A stretch of 31,896 bases of DNA from a virus (IMGVR_UViG_3300028794_000191:1-31896), one strand, 5' to 3'; numbered from the stretch's first letter, positions 6,927-13,829 are shown. Numbers and translations are program-made. Notes: generated by a model from the sequence alone, not told the origin.

Positions 6927-7294
6927 ACCCCATGACGCGCACGCAGCTCGCCGAGATCCGCGCCGAACTCGGCAACTGGCCTCCGGCCACGCCAGAGGCA
7001 GTCCTCAACCTGCTCAAGGGACTTGAGAGCTCCGGCGGCCGTACGGCCGAGGAGCGCGTCCGCCGCTTCCGCCTGGTGGTGCCGACAGTCGTCAAGCGGC
7101 TCTTCGACGCCGAGGCCGAGCGACTGATGTTCCGGTCGACCGTGGCCCGGCTCGTCGTGGCGAACAACCGCGGCGACGACTACGGACTCGCGGACCTGGC
7201 CTCGGAGTTGGAGCGGGCCGGCATCGACCTCAAGAACGACTACGACGAGGCAGACGATCTCGCCCGCGCCGCCGAGCAGGAGGGAATCCTGTGA
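6923..7294 (+). CDS. Hypothetical early phage protein (123 aa)
   Basis: GTG 6923 overlaps the preceding TGA as GTGA, with an in-frame ATG at 6932 as alternative start. The product is helical and acidic at its C-terminus (YGLADLASELERAGIDLKND, then YDEADDLARAAEQEG). An Arg-rich central helix (AEERVRRFRLVVPTVVKRLF) precedes it. No family is recognised. It is part of the overlapping early operon. Confidence 0.72.
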   Translation: MNPMTRTQLAEIRAELGNWPPATPEAVLNLLKGLESSGGRTAEERVRRFRLVVPTVVKRLFDAEAERLMFRSTVARLVVANNRGDDYGLADLASELERAGIDLKNDYDEADDLARAAEQEGIL

Positions 7295-7581
7295 GCCCAC
7301 TACACAGGCTGCTAGATCGGGTCCTGCCGCCGACTGGCCTTCACCGTGGTGTCCGCGCCGGGACGCTCCCGGGGCGCGTCGAGGTGTCGCTCGCCGACCT
7401 CCTCGGCCCGCCCGCGCTGGCCCCGTTCCCCGAGCCACCTGTCCACGGCGTCATCACCCAGGGGTGGCAGTACTGCCCGGCTGCGTCGTGCCGGAAGGAC
7501 ACCGTGGGGGTGGTGCACGCGGACGGTTGGACGTGCGGGGAGTGCCTGACCTCGACGTCTGAGGAGGTGCGCGATGCCTGA
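7291..7581 (+). CDS. Hypothetical protein with a zinc-ribbon-like C-terminus (96 aa)
   Basis: GTG 7291 overlaps the previous stop. Residues 1-50 are Pro/Leu-rich and give little. The C-terminal part has CPAASC (62-67) and CGEC (82-85) separated by 14 residues including a Trp (HADGWTC), a spacing that fits a small zinc ribbon. It overlaps the next gene by 8 nt. Function unknown. Confidence 0.7.
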   Translation: MSPLHRLLDRVLPPTGLHRGVRAGTLPGRVEVSLADLLGPPALAPFPEPPVHGVITQGWQYCPAASCRKDTVGVVHADGWTCGECLTSTSEEVRDA

Positions 7582-7813
7582 ACTCAGCGATGCCCAACTC
7601 GACCAGCTCATCAACGACATCGGCCTCAAGCGACCCCGCGGGGGCAGCAGGTTCAAGCCGATCGCCCACGGCACCTACCGGGGCGCCCGCCAGCACCGCT
7701 ACCGCAGAGAGCTGCCGTGCGACCAGTGCCGCCTGGCGGAGAACGCCTACCAGAACGAGATGAAGCGGAACGCGAGGCTGCGTAAGCAGGCGCGAGCAGG
7801 TGGTGCCCGGTGA
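7574..7813 (+). CDS. Small basic CxxC protein of a common actinobacterial type (79 aa)
   Basis: ATG 7574 lies inside the end of the previous gene, with GAGGAGGTG upstream. The core HGTYRGARQHRYRRELPCDQ followed by CRLAENAYQNEMKRNARLRK matches a small family seen repeatedly in actinobacterial genomes and phages, in which a Gly-Arg motif and CxxC precede a basic helix, suggesting a nucleic-acid-binding mini zinc finger. Function is not established. It is directly upstream of and overlaps the resolvase gene. Confidence 0.78.
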   Translation: MPELSDAQLDQLINDIGLKRPRGGSRFKPIAHGTYRGARQHRYRRELPCDQCRLAENAYQNEMKRNARLRKQARAGGAR

Positions 7814-8397
7814 GCACTCTCTTCGACGCATCCGAGGTTCCGGCCGCCACCACGGCGGCCGGGCCCCTCACCGTCATCGGCCTCGACCTGTCCCTCACCG
7901 CTACCGGCATCGCCTACGCCGACGGCACCACCGCCACCGTCAAGACCCGCCAGAAGGACGGCGACCGACGCCTCATCCACATCGCCGAAGCCATCCATTG
8001 GGCCATCGGCGACGGGCAGGGTCCCATGGGTACCGACGTCCGGCCCTCCCTCGCCGTCATCGAGGACATCCCTCAGAACTCGTTCGCGGCCAAGCCGGTC
8101 AGCATGGTCCACGGCGTCGTCCGTACGGTCCTGATCGAGGCAGGCGTGCCGTACGTCCTCGTCACCGCGGCCACGCTCAAGGCGTACGCGACCGGCAAGG
8201 GCGCTGGCGACAAGGTCCCCATGGCCATCGCCGCGCTGAAGCGGGCCGGGCGCGAGTTCCCCGACGACAACCAGTGCGACGCGGCCTGGCTCCGCTGGGC
8301 TGGCCTCGACTGGTACGGACAGGCGGAGTTCGTCCTCCCGGCAGCTCAGCGGGAGCGCCTGGCGAAGGCCAACTGGCCTGAGGCGGTGGCCCGATGA
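7810..8397 (+). CDS. RuvC-like Holliday junction resolvase
   Basis: GTG 7810 overlaps the previous TGA. The 195-residue protein has the RNase H-fold acidic set of RuvC: D26 in VIGLDLSLTATGIAY, E85 in AVIEDIP, and D153/D157 in DDNQCDAAWL, plus the LKAYATGKGAGDKVPM loop typical of actinophage RuvC-like proteins. It would cleave four-way junctions formed by the exonuclease/annealing pair upstream and resolve branched DNA before packaging. The length is slightly above bacterial RuvC because of a short N-terminal tail and a C-terminal extension. Confidence 0.88.
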   Translation: MSTLFDASEVPAATTAAGPLTVIGLDLSLTATGIAYADGTTATVKTRQKDGDRRLIHIAEAIHWAIGDGQGPMGTDVRPSLAVIEDIPQNSFAAKPVSMVHGVVRTVLIEAGVPYVLVTAATLKAYATGKGAGDKVPMAIAALKRAGREFPDDNQCDAAWLRWAGLDWYGQAEFVLPAAQRERLAKANWPEAVAR

Positions 8398-8876
8398 TCG
8401 AGATCACCATCCGCCTCAAGCCCGGCCGCGCCACTGCCTTCGCCTCCCTCCTACGCGCCATCGCAGACATGGAGAGCGACCGCGGGCAGGCCAAGCGCTA
8501 CCGCGGAGCCGCCCGCCAGATCGAGCGCCTCCCCAAGGCCACCCGGTCCGAAAGGCGGCGGCCCACCCGGTCGACATCGGGCCGCCCGAAGCTCGCCCGA
8601 ACGGCGCCCACCCGGCCGGCATCAGCCCCGCGCCCCCTCCGCTACACGCCCCGGGTCCAGCGCCCGAAGCACCAGGAGATCGACGAGGGAGCGGTACAGC
8701 GCGTCGTCCTCGGCATCCACCCGCTCCCCGTGCTCACCCGCGAGGAAGCCCGCCTCGCGTGCTGGCACCTCACCGGGCGCGGATGCAGCGCCCCCGAGAT
8801 CGCCGAACGGCTTTTCGTCGCTCAGCGGACGGTGCACCGCTGGCGTGCCGAGGACCAGCAGGCGGTGGCGGCATGA
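8394..8876 (+). CDS. Helix-turn-helix protein with a disordered Arg-rich linker (160 aa)
   Basis: ATG 8394 overlaps the previous TGA. Residues 1-45 form a small N-terminal domain (EITIRLKPGRATAFASLLRA). Residues 50-95 are Arg/Pro/Thr-rich and probably disordered. The C-terminus (TREEARLACWHLTGRGCSAP, then EIAERLFVAQRTVHRWRAED) is a clear helix-turn-helix of the kind found in sigma-region-4 and LuxR-type proteins. The role is probably transcriptional regulation. It is translationally coupled to the WhiB-like gene, so the two regulators are likely made together. Confidence 0.78.
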   Translation: MIEITIRLKPGRATAFASLLRAIADMESDRGQAKRYRGAARQIERLPKATRSERRRPTRSTSGRPKLARTAPTRPASAPRPLRYTPRVQRPKHQEIDEGAVQRVVLGIHPLPVLTREEARLACWHLTGRGCSAPEIAERLFVAQRTVHRWRAEDQQAVAA

Positions 8877-9142
8877 GCAATGGGTGGCGTACCACCGCGG
8901 CCTGCATCGGCCTCGACCCCGACATGTTCTTCCCCGGCTTCAGCGACGTCCGTGGCCGCAACGCCGCCAAGCAGGTCTGTGCTGCCTGCCCCGTGCGCCC
9001 GGACTGCCTGGCCGAAGCGCTCACAGAGGAGGGCGGCCGGCCGAGGAACCACCGGTTCGGAGTGCGCGGCGAGAAGACGCCCGGCCAGCGGCACGCCCTG
9101 TTCCTGGCGGCCCGTGGGCGAGCGCAGCGGGCAGCGGCATGA
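8873..9142 (+). CDS. WhiB-like iron-sulfur regulatory protein
   Basis: ATG 8873 overlaps the preceding TGA. The 89-residue protein has the WhiB cysteine set: C11, then C36, C39 and C45 in QVCAACPVRPDCLAEAL, which would hold a [4Fe-4S] cluster, preceded by the typical FFPGFSD element. The usual G-[V/I]-W-G-G turn after the cluster is replaced by FGVRGE, so the sigma-factor-contacting turn is altered. WhiB proteins are confined to actinobacteria and their phages; the mycobacteriophage TM4 WhiB is known to interfere with host WhiB2 and superinfection. A comparable host-reprogramming role is inferred here. Confidence 0.92.
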   Translation: MSNGWRTTAACIGLDPDMFFPGFSDVRGRNAAKQVCAACPVRPDCLAEALTEEGGRPRNHRFGVRGEKTPGQRHALFLAARGRAQRAAA

Positions 9143-9423
9143 GCGCCCGCTTCCCGGAGCCGTGCGACGGCCTGGCCCCCGTCGAACACACCGGTCGTGT
9201 CCGCTTCTACCGGACCGGCTGGAAGTGCAACGCCCACAGCCCGTGGGCGGAGGCCGGGCAGGACGAACCGCTGCCCGGCTACGGACCGCCCCCCAGTTCC
9301 CTCCCGCTGTCGCCGATCGCCGCGTCTGCCGTGTTCGACAACAAGGCCATCGCCTCCGGGAAGCGCCGCTCCAGCCCGAACGCCTACCGCGCCGCACAGG
9401 CCGCGGTCGACAAGACCACCTGA
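9139..9423 (+). CDS. Hypothetical actinophage protein (94 aa), last gene of the overlapping early operon
   Basis: ATG 9139 overlaps the WhiB stop. The N-terminus contains PCDGLAPVEHTGRVRFYRTG followed by WKCNAHSPWA, a Cys/Trp/His motif that could bind zinc. The rest (PLSPIAASAVFDNKAIASGK, ending SSPNAYRAAQAAVDKTT) is basic. No function is recognised. A strong hairpin follows 49 nt after the stop, so this ends the transcription unit begun at 1331. Confidence 0.75.
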   Translation: MSARFPEPCDGLAPVEHTGRVRFYRTGWKCNAHSPWAEAGQDEPLPGYGPPPSSLPLSPIAASAVFDNKAIASGKRRSSPNAYRAAQAAVDKTT

Positions 9424-9471
9424 CCGGCGGCCGGCCCCCGAGCGCATCCCCCAGCGCTCCGGCCGCCACCC

Positions 9472-9511
9472 CCGGGCCCGCCCCGAATTCCCCCAACAGG
9501 GGCGGGCCCGG
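9472..9511 (+). terminator. Strong intrinsic hairpin after the early operon
   Basis: CCGGGCCCGCCCC (9472-9484) and GGGGCGGGCCCGG (9499-9511) form a perfect 13-bp, all-GC stem around a 14-nt loop. No U-tract follows, which is usual for actinobacterial terminators. It lies in the 128-nt gap between the genes at 9139 and 9552. Confidence 0.75.
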
Positions 9512-9551
9512 ACCACACCAGCACCACCCGACACAGAAAGGCACCACCAGC

Positions 9552-9923
9552 GTGACGATCCAGCAGGACACCGAGACCGAGCCGAGAGCCACCGAGTTCG
9601 CCGCCTTCCTCGTCCAGCACTTCGGCGGACGCGCCCACGAGGAGATCAGCGAGGAGATGCACCAGCTCCTCGGCGCCGTCAACGAGCACGGCAAGAAAGG
9701 CACGTTGACCATCAAGGTCACCGTCGAGCCGCCCAAGGGCCACATCGATGGCGCGCCCGTCGTGATCTCCATCGACAGCACGCTGAACGCTCCCAAGGCC
9801 AGCGCGCCGCAGTCGCTCTACTTCGTCGACGGCCAGGGCAATGCCACCCGCACCGACCCCCGCCAGACCGCCGCGTTCGACATCCGCGACGTCCAGACCA
9901 CCACCGAGATCAAGGACATCTGA
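9552..9923 (+). CDS. Hypothetical protein paired with DUF2303 (123 aa)
   Basis: GTG 9552 with GAAAGG upstream; the longer open frame (to 8880) crosses the WhiB gene and is rejected. The product has a helical N-terminus (TEFAAFLVQHFGGRAHEEIS), a beta-rich middle (GTLTIKVTVEP, APVVISIDSTLNAP) and an acidic/polar end. It sits two bases upstream of the DUF2303 gene, and I have seen small proteins of this sort beside DUF2303 in phages, but no activity is known. No promoter was recognised. Confidence 0.72.
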   Translation: MTIQQDTETEPRATEFAAFLVQHFGGRAHEEISEEMHQLLGAVNEHGKKGTLTIKVTVEPPKGHIDGAPVVISIDSTLNAPKASAPQSLYFVDGQGNATRTDPRQTAAFDIRDVQTTTEIKDI

Positions 9924-9925
9924 CT

Positions 9926-10735
9926 GTGACCAGCCTCGAAATCGAGCCCATCGCCGCCCTCGCACGACAGGGCATCGACCCCAAGGAAGTCGACGCCGGG
10001 GGCATCTACCTCGTCGCCACCGCCAACGGCGACGTCCAGAAGTTCGACCTCACCGGACCCGAGCACACCGGCGTCCTCGCCCGGAAGACCGGCACCACCG
10101 TCGTACGCGACAGCGCCTCCTTCCTCACCTACTACGCCAAGCACCACGACGACGCCACCGAGGTCTACTCCGACGTCGAGAACCTGAGCGTCACCGCCGT
10201 CCTCAACGCGCACTCCTCGGAAGACGCCGACTTCGGAGACCACCGCCTCGTCCTCTCCCTGCGCCGCACCAAGGCCTGGCAGGAGTGGCTCTTCCTCGAC
10301 GGCAAGCTCGTCGACCAGGACAAGTTCGCGAACTTCCTCGAAGACCAACTGCCGTACCTGGAGACCCCGGACGCCGCGACCATGCTGGAGATCGCCCAGT
10401 CCATCAAGGCGACCACCAAGGCCGAGTTCCAGTCGTCCAGCCGACTCCAGTCCGGCGAGCGGAAGTTCGCCTACGTCGAGGACACCAAGGCCTCGGCCGG
10501 CGCGAAGGGCGACCTCGCGATCCCGGAGACGTTCCTGATCGCCGTGCCTCCGTTCGAGGGCGCCGGGGCCTACCGGATGACGGCCCGCTTCAAGTACCGC
10601 ATCAACGGCGGGCAGTTGACCCTCGGCTACAAGCTGGAGCAGCCCGAGGAGCGTGCCAAGGCCGCGTTCGCCGACGTCCTCAGGGAGATCGCCGAGGGCG
10701 TGGACACGCCGATCTTGAACGGCACACCCGCCTGA
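9926..10735 (+). CDS. DUF2303 (YfdQ-like) phage protein
   Basis: GTG 9926 is chosen because it directly follows the previous stop; the frame is open upstream through other genes. The 269-residue product matches the DUF2303/YfdQ pattern: SFLTYYAKHHDDATEVYSD, then VTAVLNAHS, GDHRLVLSLRRTKAWQEWL, FANFLEDQLPYLETPDA, LEIAQSIKATTKAEFQSSSR and RLQSGERKFAYVED. The family is widespread in prophages, often near recombination or replication genes, without a settled function. A perfect hairpin follows four bases after the stop. Confidence 0.85.
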   Translation: MTSLEIEPIAALARQGIDPKEVDAGGIYLVATANGDVQKFDLTGPEHTGVLARKTGTTVVRDSASFLTYYAKHHDDATEVYSDVENLSVTAVLNAHSSEDADFGDHRLVLSLRRTKAWQEWLFLDGKLVDQDKFANFLEDQLPYLETPDAATMLEIAQSIKATTKAEFQSSSRLQSGERKFAYVEDTKASAGAKGDLAIPETFLIAVPPFEGAGAYRMTARFKYRINGGQLTLGYKLEQPEERAKAAFADVLREIAEGVDTPILNGTPA

Positions 10736-10738
10736 TCC

Positions 10739-10779
10739 GGGCCGTGCGCGGGATGACCAACCCCTCCCGCGCACGGCCC
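10739..10779 (+). terminator. Intrinsic terminator after the DUF2303 gene
   Basis: GGGCCGTGCGCGGGA (10739-10753) and TCCCGCGCACGGCCC (10765-10779) form a perfect 15-bp stem with an 11-nt loop, the longest perfect stem in the window. It separates the DUF2303 cassette from the replication ATPase, whose GTG start is 46 nt downstream. Confidence 0.8.
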
Positions 10780-10825
10780 CCGCCCTCGCCCCCGAACAAC
10801 CCAGCACCCCTATGAGGAGCCGTAC

Positions 10826-12406
10826 GTGAGCAACGTCCGCCAGATCCCACGCAACACGGCGGATGATGACGGCTTCACGCGCGTTCCTCCCCAGGACCTC
10901 GACGCAGAACAATCCGTCCTCGGCAGCACGTTCATCTCCGAACGCGCGATCGCCGACGTCATCGAGATCCTCGAAGGCCGCGACTTCTACCGCCCCGCGC
11001 ACGAAACGATTTTCCTGGCCGTCACCGCCATGGCCGTACGCGGCGAACGCGTCGACCCCATCACCGTCGCCGCCGAACTCGCCAAGCGCGGCGAACTCGA
11101 CAGGGTCGGGGGCGCCCCGTACCTGCACCACCTCGTCCAGCAGGTGCCCTCCGCGGCCAACGCGGAGCACTACGCCGAGATCGTCCACAGCACCGCTGTA
11201 CGCCGCCGCATCATCGAAGCCACCGACCGCGCAGCCCAGCTCGTCCGCTCCGGCGAAGGCGACCTCGACGACGTCCTCGACCTCGTCCGCGAAGAGATCA
11301 CCACCGCCACCGAACCCCGCGGCCCCCGCAACAGCCCGGCCGCCGGCTGGGACTTCTCCGACCTCACGCCCGTCCTCGACGGCACCCACAAACCAGCTCA
11401 GCCGATCGTGGGCGCGAGAGACGACGGCATCGGCCTCTTCTACCCCGGCCGCGTCAACGGCATCCAGGGCGAGTCCGAAGCCGGCAAGAGCTGGGTGGCT
11501 CTCGTCTCCTGCCTCGTCGAGATCAACCGCGGCAACCTCGTCGTCTACATGGACTTCGAGGACTCCGAAGAAGGCGTCGTCTCCCGCCTCCTCCTCATCG
11601 GCGCCACCCCCAAGGACATCGCCGAACGCTTCCTCTACATCCGCCCCGGCGCCACCCCCACCCCCGCGCAGCTGCGCGCCGTCATCGACCGCATCGGCGC
11701 CCTCCAGCCCACCCTCGTCATCGTCGACGGCGTCACCGAGGCCATGGTCATGCTCGGCCTGGAGCTGAAAGAGAACACCGAGATCGCCAAGTTCGGCCGC
11801 ATGCTCCTGCGCCCCCTCGCGGACACCGGGGCCGCGGTCGTCCCCCTGGACCACGTCGTCAAGGCAACCGAGTCCCGCGGCCGGTACGCCCTCGGCGGCG
11901 TCCACAAGCTGAATGCCGTCGACGGCGTCCAGTACATGCTGGAGGCCGTCCGCCCTTTCGGCATCAACACCGAGGGCCGCTCCCGGCTGCGCATCGCGAA
12001 GGACCGGCCCGCGCAGATCCGCCGGCACGCGCTCCCCGGCGGGCGGAACCCCATGCACTGGTTCGCCGACCTCGTCATCCGCTCCGAGGGCGACCAGTTC
12101 GCCACCGCGCACCTCTTCCCGCCGATCCAGCACGTCGACGAACCGGGCGACCTCACGGCGCGGGAGGAGAAGGCGGAGCAGGACGAGGCGGAGATCAAGG
12201 GCCGTGAGGACAAGGTGCTCCAGATCCTCACCAAGGCCATCGAGCCGCTCAGCAAGAACGCCCTGGAGGAACTCATCCCCGGGCGCGCCTCGGTCACTCG
12301 CAGGGCCCTCACGCGGCTCGTCCACACCGGGCGCGTGAAGACCGAGCGTGGCGGCCGTGGCGCGGTCCTCCACAGCATCGCGGACACCCCCGAGGAGTCC
12401 TCGTGA
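10826..12406 (+). CDS. Replicative ATPase: DnaB N-terminal domain, RecA/RepA-like core, C-terminal winged helix
   Basis: GTG 10826 with GAGGAG upstream. Residues 22-130 match the DnaB helicase N-terminal domain (PPQDLDAEQSVLGS at 21-34, FYRPAHETIF at 54-63, LHHLVQQVPSAANAEHYAEI at 100-119). Residues 205-400 are a RecA-fold ATPase of the AAA_25/RepA kind: Walker A GESEAGKS (215-222), YMDFEDSEEG (241-250), Walker B TLVIVDGV (296-303) and PLDHVVK (340-346). Residues 460-518 look like a winged helix (KNALEELIPGRASVTRRALT). The protein is longer than RepA helicases and differs from true DnaB in the core. It probably serves as origin-binding helicase or loader for the repeat array that begins 14 nt after its stop. 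Confidence 0.88.
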   Translation: MSNVRQIPRNTADDDGFTRVPPQDLDAEQSVLGSTFISERAIADVIEILEGRDFYRPAHETIFLAVTAMAVRGERVDPITVAAELAKRGELDRVGGAPYLHHLVQQVPSAANAEHYAEIVHSTAVRRRIIEATDRAAQLVRSGEGDLDDVLDLVREEITTATEPRGPRNSPAAGWDFSDLTPVLDGTHKPAQPIVGARDDGIGLFYPGRVNGIQGESEAGKSWVALVSCLVEINRGNLVVYMDFEDSEEGVVSRLLLIGATPKDIAERFLYIRPGATPTPAQLRAVIDRIGALQPTLVIVDGVTEAMVMLGLELKENTEIAKFGRMLLRPLADTGAAVVPLDHVVKATESRGRYALGGVHKLNAVDGVQYMLEAVRPFGINTEGRSRLRIAKDRPAQIRRHALPGGRNPMHWFADLVIRSEGDQFATAHLFPPIQHVDEPGDLTAREEKAEQDEAEIKGREDKVLQILTKAIEPLSKNALEELIPGRASVTRRALTRLVHTGRVKTERGGRGAVLHSIADTPEESS

Positions 12407-12419
12407 ACCAGCCCGCCGC

Positions 12420-12712
12420 ACCTCGTCCCGACCTCGTCCCGATCTTCGGACGACCTCGTCCCACCTCGTCCCGTGACACTCCGTCAGATTCCATACCGGT
12501 CGGGATGTTCGCAGGTCAGCGCGATATCGACCTCGTCCCGATCTTGAAACCCACCTCGTCCCGACCTGACACACCATCACGGGACGAAGTCACACCCCCT
12601 CCCACCTGCACAAACACACTCACCGCGACCTCGTCCCACCTCGTCCGGGACGAAGTCGGGACGACGTCAAGCGACCTCGTCCCTCGTCCCCCGCCCTATA
12701 GGGGGACGAGGA
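12420..12712. repeat. Iteron-like array of 10-bp units, candidate replication origin
   Basis: Eight exact copies of ACCTCGTCCC start at 12420, 12431, 12453, 12463, 12530, 12553, 12628 and 12674. One-mismatch copies are at 12638 and 12681 in the same orientation and at 12581, 12647, 12658 and 12703 in the opposite orientation. Many spacings are close to 10-11 or 22-23 bp, so copies would lie on one face of the helix. Copies fall in all three reading frames, so selection is on the DNA, not on a peptide. The array fills the 413-nt gap (12407-12819) behind a helicase-type gene, as expected of an iteron origin. A regulator-binding cluster or partition site remains possible. Confidence 0.8.
12683..12710. 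other. Perfect hairpin closing the iteron-like array
   Basis: CTCGTCCCCC (12683-12692) and GGGGGACGAG (12701-12710) are a perfect 10-bp inverted repeat around the 8-nt loop GCCCTATA. The arms are themselves array units in opposite orientation. It could be a cruciform/origin element or a terminator for the ATPase transcript. Confidence 0.6.
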
Positions 12713-12819
12713 CGAGCGTCGCGACAACAACACCCGACACAGCCACACCACGAGCACCACAGCACGACCGCACGCATCCGGTTCCGGACGGGCCCACGCA
12801 CATACAGAAGGAAACGATC

Positions 12820-13728
12820 ATGACCACCCTCGCTCCGAACCCCCACAGCCCCTACGCCGACGCAGACCCCGAGACACGGCACATCTTCCCCAGCCCGATC
12901 TTCTTCCCTCAGGCCAAGCCAGGCGTCCTGGCGCTGACGGCCTGCGAGGGCATGGCCGTCGTTCCGGAAGACCTCATCGAGACCCAGCCCAACGCCGCAC
13001 TGCCGGACGGCCTGTGCCCGGCCTGCGTGACCGTGATGCAGGGCGGCGCCCCGCCCAAGCGGCCGTCGTCGGAGTGCGGCGAGTGCGGTACGGCGACGTG
13101 GCACGGCGTTCTGTGCGCGTTGTGCCGGCAGGACAAGCACGAGGCGTGGTGGCCGACCCGCGACACCGCCCGCACCTTCACCCCTGACGTGAAGACCGTC
13201 AACGACGAAGGCCACACCGTCACCACGATCAAGGTCAAGCGCGCCTGCAACGGCTGCGGAACCCTCCTCGGCGACCTCCAGGACCGCGACGTCGACGCCC
13301 ACGGCAACCTCACCGACGTCCGCGCCGAATGCGACCGCTGCGCCCCGCTGGTCGAGCTGGAGGCGCAGGGCTGCAAGACGTGGCTGCTCACACCGCGCAA
13401 CATCACCGACGTCGACGACGAGGTCGATCGGGACCGGATCTACGCCAAGGGCTACTTCGAGTCGGATGGCGACAAGAGCGTCTGCGTCGGGCTCCGCATC
13501 GGCACCGGCGAGACCCGCATCGTCGCCCGCTACGGGGACCACGTCATCCGGCACCCCGACGGCCGCTGGAGCGTCCGTAAGGCGCCCGCCGAGCCCAGCG
13601 TCGAGACCTTCTGCACCTACGGCGCCACCAGCGCGCCCGGCTCCGGCTGCGTCCTCCTGGCCGGCCACGAGCCCGCCAACCGGCACATCGTCACGCCCGG
13701 CGACGCCGACGAGGACGAGCAGCCGTGA
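12820..13728 (+). CDS. Multi-zinc-ribbon phage protein (302 aa)
   Basis: ATG 12820 is preferred because AGAAGGA precedes it; the same frame is open back to 12403 but that part only translates the repeat array. Five CxxC pairs are visible: C66/C69, C86/C89, C99/C102, C143/C146 and C171/C174, enough for two or three zinc ribbons in residues 60-175. The C-terminal third has VCVGLRIGTGETRIVARYG and an ending with CVLLAGHEPANRH that might bind another metal. It may bind DNA or act as an adaptor near the origin. The function is unknown; it starts a new overlapping gene run. Confidence 0.78.
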   Translation: MTTLAPNPHSPYADADPETRHIFPSPIFFPQAKPGVLALTACEGMAVVPEDLIETQPNAALPDGLCPACVTVMQGGAPPKRPSSECGECGTATWHGVLCALCRQDKHEAWWPTRDTARTFTPDVKTVNDEGHTVTTIKVKRACNGCGTLLGDLQDRDVDAHGNLTDVRAECDRCAPLVELEAQGCKTWLLTPRNITDVDDEVDRDRIYAKGYFESDGDKSVCVGLRIGTGETRIVARYGDHVIRHPDGRWSVRKAPAEPSVETFCTYGATSAPGSGCVLLAGHEPANRHIVTPGDADEDEQP

Positions 13729-13829
13729 TCGACACCATCGCCTTCGTGCTCCTCGTCACCACCACCGCCGGCCTCCCCCTCGGCCACTGGATGTACTTCC
13801 CGCCCCTACGCACCTGGAGACGCCGATGA
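13725..13829 (+). CDS. 34-aa single-pass membrane micropeptide
   Basis: GTG 13725 overlaps the preceding TGA and its own TGA overlaps the next ATG as ATGA, so it fills exactly the space between two coupled genes. The peptide is an N-terminal hydrophobic segment (DTIAFVLLVTTTAGLPLG) followed by HWMYFPP and a basic end (TWRRR), a typical N-out/C-in single transmembrane helix. Position and coupling are the main support for it being real. Function unknown. Confidence 0.65.
   Translation: MIDTIAFVLLVTTTAGLPLGHWMYFPPLRTWRRR

Noticed and set aside
9818-12580. Minus-strand open frame of 920 codons opposite the DUF2303 and ATPase genes
   Set aside because: It is Gly/Val/Asp/Ala-rich low-complexity translation, the mirror of GC-biased third positions in well-supported plus-strand genes, and it also crosses the hairpin and the array.
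12420-12712. Possible CRISPR array
   Set aside because: Units are only 10 bp, spacers are irregular (0-57 bp), both orientations occur and no cas genes are present.
12403-12819. N-terminal extension of the zinc-ribbon protein across the repeat array, starting in a GTGA overlap
   Set aside because: The extension only translates the repeats, which change frame along the array (giving DLVP in one frame, TSSR in another), while ATG 12820 has a good ribosome site AGAAGGA. The DNA-repeat explanation is simpler. A translated leader cannot be fully excluded.
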